Below, one piece after another: positions 33,301 through 44,789 of a stretch of DNA of 64,000 bases (the first letter of the stretch is position 1; each line of letters starts with the position of its first letter). Below the pieces are notes generated by a model. It was not told the origin of the DNA, made no database searches, and worked only from the letters and a program-made list of their open reading frames with translations. This stretch comes from Fulvia fulva (taxonomy: Eukaryota > Ascomycota > Dothideomycetes > Mycosphaerellales > Mycosphaerellaceae). The DNA lies in contig NC_063022.1 of assembly GCF_020509005.1 (NCBI RefSeq), forward strand, positions 372,001-436,000, in the 5' to 3' direction. The position numbers were made by a program, and so were the translations under genes.

Positions 33301-35951
33301 CGAGCCGTTTACTAACCTAAGGGCTAGTAGGTTATTAAGCTTGATTAAGGGCAGATTGTGTTTTTACGTATAGGAGAAGTTAATATACTCAGAATTAGCA
33401 CCGTTATTAAGGAAAGTAAATGCATTTTGCCTATTAGCTATCCCTAGTATTACGAGGTATAAGTCGATAATAGGGTTATATTCTATTTCTACTATCCTAA
33501 GAATATATAATAATAGCTTAAGCCCTTCGGGTAGCTTTACTAGTAGTACCTCTTCGTTATGTCTTATATTCTCCTTTTTATGTCTACTAGTTATTACGCT
33601 TAAGTAGTAGACTAGGCATTTTCCGCCGGTAGTATAACGGTAGTGCCGCTAGCGTTAGTACCTAGACGTACTAGTATCTCGTACTCGAACAGCTCGTAAG
33701 TACGCTACTATAGGCGGTGACCGGGCTTACGACACTTCTTATAGAGGCTCTTACGTATATAGCGAGTGTTCTTAGCTTTGCCTATAGTCTTACTAAGGCT
33801 ACTCTTAAATAGTTTAGGTCGGGTAGACTAAGCCTTACGGGTCGGCTTATTAGAGCCTAAACCTACTAGCTTGTCGTCCTTATTATCCTTATTACCGTCC
33901 TTCTTATCGTCCTTCTTATCATTCTTTAGCTTCTCGGAGCGTAGGTATAGAGCGTCGAGGATCCTAAAGTCCTTATCTACCTAATAGAGATTGTCGATTA
34001 TCTCTTATAACGATTTGGGACGGAAGTTAAGATGCTTATTAAGATAGCGGACAGTTAGCTTACGTTATAGGTTATCTATTATATCTTTACCCTTAAGGCC
34101 TAGGATGTTAGTATTCTAGCGCTACTTAGGGAAGAAGGTCTAGAAGCTGTCCTTATTATCTATCTTAAGGTTACTTAGGCGATCACGAGCCCTACTAATT
34201 AGGTTACGGTCTCCGTATCGCTTAGCGAGTTCCTTAATAAGGTCGTTAATACCCTTATACGTCTTCTTACTACTAGTTAGGCTGCCCGAGATAGTAGGGA
34301 TCTTTAGTCTAACTAGTTCCTAAGTATTACCTAGTAAGGCTAGCAAGTCGTATACGAACTTAAGTACTACCTTCTTATCGTGAAAGACTATATATTCGAT
34401 AATAGTCTCTTACTCGGAGAAGAACTTCTCGAGGGAGGGTCTAGATAGCTTACTATCGATAGTACCGACGAACTTCTCTAGCTTATCTACACTACGCTAA
34501 GTCTTAAAGGGCTAGCTAAGGTCTAGATCGTACTTAACTAGAGACTCGAAGTCGTAGACTAGCTTCTTCTTCTTAGAAGAGCGGCGATAAGTACGAGCAT
34601 CGCTATCCGACTCCGAGTCCTCCTCTAACTCCTTAGATAATAGATCGGAGTCGTTACTATTATCCTTACGTATAGACTTCTTAGCCTTCTTTCTAGTAGT
34701 ACGGCGAGCTGCCTTGTCCTCCTCGTCCTTATTACTAGCTCTATTATTATCCTTATTGTTATCCTTAGCTAGGGTTCGGCCGTTCTATAGGGTACGACGC
34801 TATAATATAGCGCGAGATAGTAAGGATCGTACTCGAGAGCGGCCTCGGCGGTCTTTAAGTTACTTCTTAAGATCATCTACCTAAGTCTACTACGACTTAT
34901 TAAGCTACTTAATGTCGTTCTAGTAGGTTTAAGCTTCTATCTTATACGTATCGAGATCGAATTCGAGGGTCTTAATCTTCGAGTCATTATTAGACAACTA
35001 CTAAAGTGCCTCCTTAGCTTACTTCTTTAGGGTGTCGTTCTTCGCGGTAAGTATACTAATCTCTACGGAAATTACTATATTCGATAATGCCTTAGGTCGG
35101 GCCTTTAGGTTATCGAGTTCCTACTAAACCTAGATAAGCTATTACTTAGCCTAATCTATTTCTCCTTATACCGTGCTAAGGTCCTTCTAATAAGCGTCGC
35201 GGTACTTAGTAGTATTATCCTTCTATACCTTTAGCGTGTCGCGGTCCTTAACTAGGGTGTCGTATTTATTACGTCTCTATTAGTCGTGACTCTTCTATCT
35301 CCTAAGCTCTTACCCTAATTTACCTAACTACTCGTAGAGGATAGTCGCTATCTATATTACGTTCCTATACTCTTACTCGGCGCGTCGTAGGATAAAGTAG
35401 ATAGCCGCGGCGGTCTCGGGCTCTACTAGGAGCTTAACGAGCTAGTCGATATCGAGTTAAAGGAGGTCGTTCGCGGAAATTCGGAGGGTTTTCGCGACTT
35501 ATTATATATCCTCGCCCTTACCTTCCTCGGTCGCGCCGTCGTCGTCGTAGTCAACTACCGCTATAGTAACGCCGTTCTCGTCTTAGATCTCGTCGTCGTT
35601 TAGAAGGTCGTATAAGTTAAACTTACTAGGTAGGTCAGTAACTAGGCGCTATAAGTTCTCGAATTTCTACTATATAGCGTCGTCGGTAGTCTACTACTAC
35701 TCTTACGTTTATCCTTAAGTCTATATATTAAATATAGACTCGCGCTATACTACTAGTCGTATAGCTAGTAGCGAGCCTTGCTATCCTCAGGGTCGTACTA
35801 TATTAGGTACTACTTAGCCTATAGTAGTCTCTTATACCGAGTCGCGCGTTTTTTGTCGTACGCCGTAATCTCTTATTACGGTTATTATTAATAATCTACG
35901 CTCTTATAGATCCCGTCGTAGCTCTTCTACGGATATAGAGACCTAGCTAAG
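30343..35951 (-). pseudogene. Gypsy D gag-pol remnant: integrase N-side, RNase H, RT, protease, gag
   Basis: Minus strand, read from right to left. Gag runs from about 35900 to 33600 and ends in a knuckle-like CRKPGH near 33730. Protease is at about 33600-32900. The RT is clear: [19 protein letters not shown] at about 32180-32240, [10 protein letters not shown] at about 32080-32120, and YLDNILIFS at about 31895-31925, where the usual YLDD has become YLDN. RNase H is at about 31000-31400 and the start of integrase at about 30343-30800. Many TAG/TAA stops. The D-to-N change in the catalytic pair is a G-to-A transition and would itself kill the enzyme; F and G have the same change. Confidence 0.85.
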
Positions 35952-36112
35952 TATAACGGTTTATAGTCGTGTTAATATAAAGTAGCTAGGTACGTAGGAA
36001 AGAGGAGCGCGAGGTACGCCGAGGCTATATATAAGCCGAGGTGCTACGCTAGTACGCGCGGTCACGTGACCCACGTGCTAGCTAGACATTCACTAGGCCT
36101 AGGGCCGTAACA
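35952..36112 (-). repeat. Gypsy D 5' LTR (161 bp)
   Basis: Partner of 18885-19045. It directly abuts the truncated end of copia C at 36113. Confidence 0.9.
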
Positions 36113-39090
36113 CTCCTTAAGCCTTAAGGTTAGGCTCTTAGGTCTATATAGACTATAGCTTTATATCCCTAGACGCGGAAATGGTCGACTAACAGTACTT
36201 AGCTAGTAAAGGCTTCTTCTAGTAAAAGAGTAATACTATTAATAATTGGACTATTAGGTAGTCTATTTCTAATTACAGTCTATACTTATAAAGCTTCTAG
36301 CTAGAACTTAACTAGTATACTAGAGTCTTTAAGTATAGCCCGGACTATATTCTTAGAGGCTTATATTGACCTTTCTATAGGTCAATTTTAATGAGAGTTA
36401 TAGGTATTAGTTGTGTCTATCTAAGTACTAAACTCCTTCTTCTACTCTTTTAGTAAGGCGAGAATTTCCTTTATACTATTACTACGGACCGTAGATAGAA
36501 AGCACCTTGACTACTATTCTACCTAGACCTTCTAATCTCGTAGGGCTATAGGAGCGTTACTCCTAGCCTTTAAAGGGATTACCTACTTCTTCCTAGAGAA
36601 GTTGTCTATAATCTTAAGCTAATATTTATATCCTAGCCTAGAGACTACGCCCTAAAAAGGCCTATAGATATTAATAGAGACAAGGGCTAGCCTTTCTCCT
36701 TTTCTCTCTATAGTAGGTCCCTTAAAGTTCCTTATATTAGTAAGGGACTATACCTTATAACTTAGGTATTTAGAAGGAATAGGGATAGGATCTTTCTTAT
36801 TAGTGACTCTATAAAGGTTTATTGGTAGTCCCTTACTAAGGTGTATATATCTTCTATACTATAGCTCCTTCTAATCTTCGGACTTAGTATTAGCTATAGC
36901 GGTGCCGTTACGTTCTTAAGAGAGTATACTAGTATACTATAGCTTAAGAATTTCCGAGATCGAGTAGATAAACGGTACTCCTCCTCAAAGTTTGGTCTAG
37001 ATAACGGGTTTACTAGACAAGGATTTTAGGGTGAAACTAGGTAGTTAGATAGCAAACTATTAGCTAAACTGATTCTACGAAACAAGACTAACTCTAAGGC
37101 TAGGAACAAACAGGACATTTTCTAAGACAATTTGCTTTCTAGAAGGACTACCTATTACTACACTTCCTATATATATAGCTTATGGATAGCCACCCCTAAC
37201 CTTGATCCACTTCCTCTTTTAAAGAGGCTTTAGTGTCCTAAATAGTAAATCTTAGTCATTCATATATAATGATGTATAAGAGTTAAGCAACTACTCGGAC
37301 GAGGGGTACTTACCTTTAGCTTCTATAGTAGAATAGGCAACCTCATCAACATTATTATCTTCTAATAGTATCTTAGGGTCTAATGCGTCTTCCTAGGTCG
37401 TATAGGCCCTTATAGGCTTCTTACTAGAGGAGGCCTTTGGCTTACGGCTCTCCTTTATCTACTTTATAAGGTCCGTTCTTACCTTAAGGACATCACGAAG
37501 ATTTAGTAATAATAACCTCCTACGAGGTAGTAACGGTTGTCTCTTAGTAGGGTAGGTAACCCTAGCTAGTTTGTCCTTATTCCTAATAGCCTACTAAGCT
37601 ATAGAAAGGTGTAGGCACTTGCTTATAAAATGGTCACTACCGTAGAGATAGCACGTAAGCTTGCCCTAGAAACCCTTCTTAGCAAACATAGCTGTCCCTT
37701 AATAAATTATTGATTCTAGCTTCTCCCTAAGAATTGTAAGAATGTCTTATAGTAAGAGATTCACCTAGGCATCAATTGCATCGCGAATTGAGCTAAATAA
37801 GTCTAGTAGAGCTACTAAGAGTTACTAGATCTTTCTGTCCTTAGTCTTAATGTCTTAGAACTAAGGCGAGATTAAAACAGCCCTCCTTATCATTAAGCTT
37901 AGCTCCTACTAGGCGTTATCTATTGACTAGTCCTCTATTATTACGAAATTAGTATATTGCTAAAGCAAACGTCTTCTAGTAGCGAGAAGTCTTCTCTTAT
38001 ATTTAGCTCTAGCCTATTCCTATAACTCCTTCGTATACCGGATCTCGTATATTATCACTTAGTCATCTATCGATAGACAGATATATATCTTATATAGGGC
38101 CGTTACATTATGCCGTCTATACGATGCCTTCCTTATCGCTTAATCTAAAGGAAGGGATAACTCCGATAATATAGAGGGTGTCGCTATAGATAGGGTTGTA
38201 GCGGGAATGTCCGTAATAACGTCTTCGAGGACCTAGTTAACCTACTTTAATACTAGGTATATTCTTATTAGCTTGAACTATGTTTCGTAGTTCCCTCTTA
38301 TTAGAATAGGTACTACTCTCTTTCTTATAAACCTAGTCTCGTTCTCTATTTTTTATAAGTTAAGGGACAGGTTAGCTATCCTTAGGTAAAAGTATATATT
38401 CGGTCGTACGCGATCGGATCGAAATAGGATAAACCGAACGCGGGGTTAATAGCGGAGAGGATGGCTATCCGCCGGGAAGAGGGGGAAAGTCGGTCGGTAA
38501 GGATCGTATTAGTACTAAGATACTATAGCGTAACTCTCTTAGTAGAGGGGGTTTCTAAGACACTACGGCTCTCTTAGAATAAACAGTTAGTCGATACGAA
38601 CGCGATGTCCGGAGAGCGACTCTTTGTAGTAAGCTCGCCTACTTATCTAAGGTATTAGTATAGGCTCCCTAACTCGGAGTCTAATAGTATCTCACTAGGC
38701 TCTTTTACGTCTTATATACACCTATAGCACGGCTATAGCTTCCTATATAAGGCGGGTACGGCCTCTGTTCTACCTTCCTTTTGTTCTAAAGAGTAATAAC
38801 TCTAATACGACTTTATCGAGAGTGAAATACCGAGTTACTAACCCGGGCTTATAACCTATTGAATATGTACGAGTTACGTAGTAGTAGAAGACGGCGGATT
38901 ATACGAAAGACGAAGAAGGACCTAATAAGATAGCGTATATCTATATATAGTATCGCTAGTATTAGTATAGGTAGATACTAGGTGTCCGGATGTTTACTAG
39001 CCTATAGGCTAGTAAACCCTAGTTACGTAATCTAGTTACATAACACACCTATACCTATATACTTAACCTATAGCCTATATGTTATTAATA
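36113..39090 (-). mobile_element. Copia 'C': 3'-truncated, RIPed sister of copia A
   Basis: Aligns without gaps to copia A from 3741 to 4759 and then, across the insertion point of the young copia, to 10382-12120. It keeps integrase (about 36113-36760), protease (about 36950-37400), gag (to about 38350), leader and 5' LTR, but lacks RT, RNase H and the 3' LTR. The left side is lost at the LTR of D. ACAAT at 37127-37131 is the uninterrupted version of the young copia's target. All frames are destroyed. The right flank GTATC (39091-39095) lies in copia-3. Confidence 0.9.
38857..39090 (-). repeat. Copia C 5' LTR (234 bp)
   Basis: Same length and sequence class as the copia A LTRs, and without the 204-bp insert found in A's 5' LTR. 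The primer-binding site complement, GGGCTTATAACC, ends at 38856. Confidence 0.9.
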
Positions 39091-39970
39091 GTATCTAACG
39101 AAAACAGCTTCCTTACCCCGGTTTATTAACTTATCCTATCGTAGCCCTTTTAGATATAATTTCGGTTCTACGTAAACTACTACCCTATAACCCTATACTC
39201 TTAGGTGATCTACCGTCGGTACTTTGCTAGTAAATACATCTTCTAGCGAAAGTAAGATACCGTTAAGTAACGGTCCGTTTAGTAGTAGGTTACGTATAAC
39301 CGCCTATACCTCTAGCGCTTTAGGCTAGAATTCTACTAGTATCCCCGATTCCTCGAGTATTACGCGGATCGCGTTCTCCGATACCTAGATTAACCTTTCT
39401 ACTACTCCGGTTTATATAGAGTTATAAGCATCCGTCGTATTATATCAAACCCCCGATTCTTTCTCCTATTCTTTTAGAACTATTAGTAGCTTAGGTATAT
39501 TATTACTCCGTACCACTCTTACGTAGTATTTAGATACTTTCTCTATAGTTAGCCGCTATTATCGTAGTACTTACGGTACGTCGGATTTATTCTTAAGCGG
39601 GATCACCTACTTCTTTCTTAAGAAGTTATCTACGATCTCTAGCTAGTATTTAAAACCTAGCCTAGATGTTGTATTTTCGAAGGGTCCGTAGATATCGATA
39701 GATATAAGCGCAAGTCTTTCGTTCTTTTGTTCTACGATAGCGCCTTTAAACTTCCGTATATTTGCAATAGAGTATACCTTATAGTTATACTTGTCCGGGA
39801 TAGGAATCGGGTCCTTCTTATTACTTACTCTATAGACGTTCCGGAGTAATCCTTTACCTAGGTATACGAATCTTCTATACTAAAGCTCCTACTAATCCTC
39901 GGTAGTTACCGCGGCTAGAGCTTCTATATATAACATCTCCGGGGGCCTATTATCTACCTAGTTTAGGGAG
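39091..39970 (-). pseudogene. Copia-3 integrase remnant
   Basis: Minus-strand homologue of the integrase of the other copias (compare 50830-51620), but too divergent to belong to families 1 or 2. Recognisable, in order from the right: the HHCC region (about 39880-39760), the catalytic core (about 39700-39440) and the region past the last Glu (about 39420-39100). Full of TAG stops. Bounded on the left by the LTR of copia C and on the right by gypsy F at GGGAG (39966-39970). It continues at 47149. Confidence 0.75.
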
Positions 39971-40154
39971 TATAAGGGCGCGCGTACGGTAGGGTCTAAA
40001 TAAGAGAGTTGTTGTTCTACGAAGCTACGAAAGAGGAGCGCGAGGCGCGGCGAAGTTATAAAGTAAAGCCGAGCCGCGCTAACCTAATACGGAAGGTCCG
40101 CGGTTTACCCAGGCTAACGTAGCTATAGTGAGGAGTCGCGGGCTGCCCGTAATA
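39971..40154 (-). repeat. Gypsy F 3' LTR (184 bp)
   Basis: Starts TATAAGGGCGCGCG and ends GCCCGTAATA, RIPed from TG...CA ends. CpG-rich and well preserved relative to 46960-47143 and 61989-62172. Confidence 0.92.
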
Positions 40155-43100
40155 GTACCCCCCCTCTTAAAACGCGTCTTAGTCCTCTATACGTTATCTA
40201 TCTTATACGGCGACTTGCCCGTACTACTCTATAACTGTACGAAAGTCTAATTATTCTCTAATACCTTATTATCGTCTAGTAACACATCTACATCTAGTCT
40301 ATCTATAACTAGCCTATCCGCGACCGGCTCCCTTCGAGAAATGCTTAGGGGGACCTAATTAGATAGAGCTACGAAGCCTATAGGCGTAGACAACTCCGGC
40401 CGGCTATAGTAAAAGTCTATAATAGCGGCGGCCGCGTATTTAAACATGTTCTTAGCCGGTTGCTAGGTCTTACTATCCTCCTTATTCTAATATCCAAGCC
40501 ATTTTACCTTGTACTAAGTGTCTACTTTGCGCTTCTACCCCTTCTTCACTTTGCCTACTCGCTTACGGGTATATATATCTAAGATCTTCTCTACCTTATA
40601 TATATATAGGTATTACGACTATATTAGCGACTATATCGGCTATAGTAGTATCGGGCTCGATAGTTATCGGCGGTAGTAGTGCTAGATACTAGCCTTCGAG
40701 TAGTAGGAAGTCGGGATGATCGGCTCGCTAAAGTAACGAGGTATAAAAGTAGTTATCGAGTCCTACTATAGCGTCCGATAATCTTAGTTTATATAAGAGC
40801 TTAGCTAGTATAACTTCTATAATCTAGTACGGACTAGCGTATCTTCTATCGAGCTTCTTAGATAGTCGAGTCGTACGGATATTCTTAGTGCTTAGGTATA
40901 CCTAGTCGCCTACTTTATAGTCTAGCGGGATGCTTCGGTAGCGGTTTACTACCTTAGCTTAGAGAGCTTATAACATCCGTATATTTTCTTAAAGATGCTT
41001 ATAAAGGTCGTAAATCCGGCGTACGAAGGCTTTAGCCGATCGCGTATCTAGTCGCTAGAGAGTAATTAGTCCTCCCTCTTTTCTAGCGCTTAGGTCTACG
41101 CGCTCTATAAACTTAGGGTTATAGCCTAAAGTAGCGTAGAATAGCGACACACTAGTAGTTTTAGAAAGGTGGTTATTGATCGCGAACTGAGCTAGACAAA
41201 GCTATTCTACCTAGTTATCTTATGCCTCGTTAGTAAATATACGGACATACTGTTCTATTACTTAGTTAGTACGTTCCGACTGTCTATTAGTTTCTAGGTA
41301 GTATAAAGAACTTAGCTTACGACTTATACGAAGTATCTTATAAAGTTTCTTCTAGAAGGTAGCAACCTATTGTTTGCCGCGGTCTAAAGTAATAGTGTTA
41401 GGAAATCCGCGTCGGGAGAATATATACTTAAGGAAAAGTCTTGCCGCATTCTATATAGTTATCGCTCCGATCGGAATCAGCTCGACTTCCTTCGTCAGCC
41501 TGTCTATTACGGTTATAATGTTATTATAGGTCATACTATCGAGGGTACTATTAGGAAGTCCGACTACGAAGTCCACCGCGATATACCTCTAAGGTCGGTC
41601 TAGTACTATAAGTAGGTACAATAATCTAGGTAGCTAGGAGTATAGAGATTTAGTCGTACGGTATGTACGGCAATTCGCGGTATATCTACGTACTAATCTT
41701 ACTAAGCTAGGCTAGTAGAATTCTCGTGCTACGAGTTTATAGGTTCGAGCTCGTCCTAGATGTCCTACTACTAGAGCGTTATAATTCATTCTAATAAGCC
41801 GAGTCCGGAGGGCCTAGTTATCGGGTACCTATAGGCTCTAGCTATCGTACTAGTTTCGTATATATAATATGTTACTATCTACCTTATAGTACGTAGGGTA
41901 TATCTTCGCCTTCTATAAGAGTAGAGGGATAGTACTATCTTTCCGTAGTATCTTAATTACCGCCTTAAGTTCTTAGTCTAGGGCGTAAGTAGTCGTTATA
42001 CGGTACTCGAGTTTAGCTTCGACTTCGGCTTTATTCGTAGTCTATACTTCCTAAGCTAGTACTAGCTATGTCTATAGTACCTGTTCTAGTTCTAGAATGA
42101 ACTCGATTGCTTTAGGATTTAGGGGAGTCGTCGTCTCTTCTTCTTCGGGCGTATCTTCGATAGTAGCTCGTATAGAGTCGATCTTAAGGAATCGCTCTAG
42201 CGGAAGCAATGTCTAATACTAGTACTAATTTCTCGGATTGTCTACCCCCTACGGAAGGTCCTAGCTACGTCTCGTTAGGCTATCTAGCTTCGTTCCTTAC
42301 ACACCTAGGCGGTATACAATCTAGAAGTTGAATTGTAACAGAAATTCTGCCTATCGCGCTTGTCGGCGATTTAGCTACTTCGTAGTCATAAAATATTCGA
42401 GGTTCTTATAGTCTATAAACACTTTGACTAGATCGCCGTTCTCGTCTACTTCGTACGTAAGCTCCGACCGCTACTCTTTGAATACTTTAATAATCGCGAG
42501 GAGTTCCTTGTCGTAGATCTCGTAATTGTACTCCTAGGGGCTTAGCTTCTTCGAATAGAAAGCTATAGGATGTAACACTCCCTACTCGTCGTATTATAAG
42601 AGCACACCTATATTAATAAAGTCTAAGGAGTTAGTCTCGACGACGGTCTATCTACCCGGTATATAGTATACTAGTATGCCCGCCTTACTAAACGCTACTT
42701 TTAACGCCTCGAATACCCTCTAGTAATTATCAGTCTAGTTAATTCTACGGTTCTTATAATTACGAGGCCTATCTAACTTCGTCAAGTTGGTTAATAGGGA
42801 TATAATACGAGAGAAGGCCTCGATAAACCTACGGTAGAAGTTCGCGAATCCTAGGAAGGCTTAGACACCCTAAAGATTAGTTAGTACTTCCTAGGTTTAT
42901 ATACATTCCAATTTCTCCGGGTCTATCTCGATGCCCTAGGGTGTAATAATAAGGCCTAGATATTTTATACGTTCCTAGTAGAACTCGGACTTATCGATAT
43001 TAATAGTAAGCCCGGCATCTCGTAGCTTAATTAATACCTTTCGTACGTGTTCGACGTGTTCCTCTAGAGTGTCGCTAAAGATAAGGACGTTATCTAGATA

Positions 43101-44390
43101 TACTAATATAAAGTTATCTAGATGTTCCTATAGAACCTTATTAATATACGACTAAAAGGTTACGGGTCCGTTATAGAGGCCGGACGGTAATACGAGGCAT
43201 TCGTATATACCGTAGCGTACTACGAAAGCTATTAGCTACTCGTGCCCTTCCGCGATACGTAACTTATTAAAGGCTACTATAATATCTAGTTTCGTGAAGT
43301 ACTTCTTTCCGTATATACGGTTAAGCGTTTCCTATATTAATAGAATAGGATAGCGATTCTTAATAGTAATAGCGTTTAGCCTACGGTAGTTAATATATAC
43401 TCGTAGCCCTCCTCTAGGCTTTCTTACTACTAATACCGGTACCGGTGACTAGCTTGTTTTCTAACCGGCCTTACGTACCTTACCTTCTAAAGTCTATTCG
43501 AGTAACTATTTCTTAACGGCTTCGTTCTCCTTCTCGGCTAGTCCGTATAGCTTTCGGTATAGCGGTCCTTAAGGTCTACCGGGTTTAATATAAATCTCGT
43601 AGTCGATACCTAGCCGGTAAGGTAGGAGTCCCTCGTAGTCCTTTACTAAGAAAGTGTCTATAATGTCGTAGTATATAGGCGGGAGCTTCTCTTTAGGATT
43701 ATAGTTAAACTGCTTGTTTAAGAACTAATCTAGGTCATTAGCTACTATCGCGCTTAGTTTAAGGCTATTATCGTTATTATCGTTATCCTCGCGCCCCGTA
43801 GGCATAATATAGAAGTACTCGGCCCTAGGCCGGTACGCGTATATCTCCTATACGCGCTACGAGACTTCCTAGTAATCTACCTCTTTATCCACCTCTAGAG
43901 CGGATATATCTAGCTCCGCCCCTCCGGCTATAATCCTACTAATTCGCTAGTAAAGGGCTTTAGTCTATATTTCGTTCTACCGATATAGTTTAGAGATTAT
44001 ACTGTTGTCGATGTCTTATTATATAGATAGTAATCGAATTAGTAGTTAGATCTAAACGCCACCTTGCTAGTTTCCTAGAAGATGTTCGGGTTGTATACGG
44101 AGAGCTACGGTAGTCTAAAGACGATGTCGTATTCGAGGTCGGTAACGTAGTATAGCATTTGCTCGTAATAACCGCCGATAACTACGTCTATAAGGGCTGT
44201 ATATATGATCTAACGCGCTATAGCCGATCTATCTCCTAGTGTCAATTGTCTATTCTTTGTCAAAGAGATTAAGGGGACTATATATTTACGTATAAATTTC
44301 TAATTAAGAAAGAGAGAAGTAGAGGCGGAATCTATAAGGCCGCGAGCCTTTTTATGTTATATTGTTACGGGTAATACTATATAAGGGTGT
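40155..44390 (-). pseudogene. Gypsy F pol remnant: protease, RT, RNase H, integrase
   Basis: Minus strand. RT at about 43060-43460: [19 protein letters not shown] (about 43390-43440), [14 protein letters not shown] (about 43260-43310) and YLDNVLIFS (about 43075-43105), with the second catalytic Asp changed to Asn. RNase H follows at about 42350-42600, integrase at about 41000-41900, and the C-terminal tail to about 40160. Protease is expected at about 43900-44390. Numerous TAG/TAA stops. Compared with H, the C-terminal tail lacks about 225 bp near 40345. Confidence 0.82.
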
Positions 44391-44392
44391 AT

Positions 44393-44784
44393 AGCTAGTT
44401 ATTATTTATCTAGTATATATACCAATATCTTAAGCTCCTTACTATAGTCCGTCTCTTATATTCTATATCTCTTAATCTTATACTCTTTCTATCTTAGAAA
44501 GTTCGATTACTAACCGCTATCTACTACGCTTAGGTAGCGGTCGTGCTATTTCCCTATTACTATAGGTCGGTAGTAAGGGAGCTAAGATAGCTAGTTGTTA
44601 GTTATCTAGTATATATACCGATATCTTAAGCTCCTTACTATAGTCCGTCTCTTATATTCTATATCTCTTAATCTTATGCTCTTTCTGTTTTAGAAAGTTC
44701 GGTTACTAACCGCTATCTACTACGCTTAGGTAGCGGTTGTACTATTTCCCTATTACTATAGGTCGGTAGTAAGGGAGCTAAGGT
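44393..44784 (-). repeat. Tandem duplication, two 196-bp units, inside gypsy F
   Basis: Unit 1 starts at 44393 and unit 2 at 44589; homologous landmarks are 196 bp apart (44407/44603 and 44581/44777). Each unit contains a stem, CCGCTATCTA/TAGGTAGCGG, and is itself bounded by loosely inverted CTTAAGCTCC / GGGAGCTAAG. It lies between protease and gag. Confidence 0.85.
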
Positions 44785-44789
44785 TCGGA

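Larger units (their letters stand above)
18885..36112 (-). mobile_element. Gypsy 'D': RIPed Ty3/gypsy, minus strand, with two nested inserts
   Basis: Two 161-bp LTRs, 18885-19045 and 35952-36112, begin TATAACGG (RIPed TGTAACGG) and end GTGACA/GTAACA. The left LTR is followed by a pyrimidine-rich polypurine-tract complement, so the element reads right to left. Without E (20061-26359) and the chimeric LINE (26949-30332) it is about 7.5 kb. The flanks do not match: TCGAG on the left, CTCCT on the right. Confidence 0.85.
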
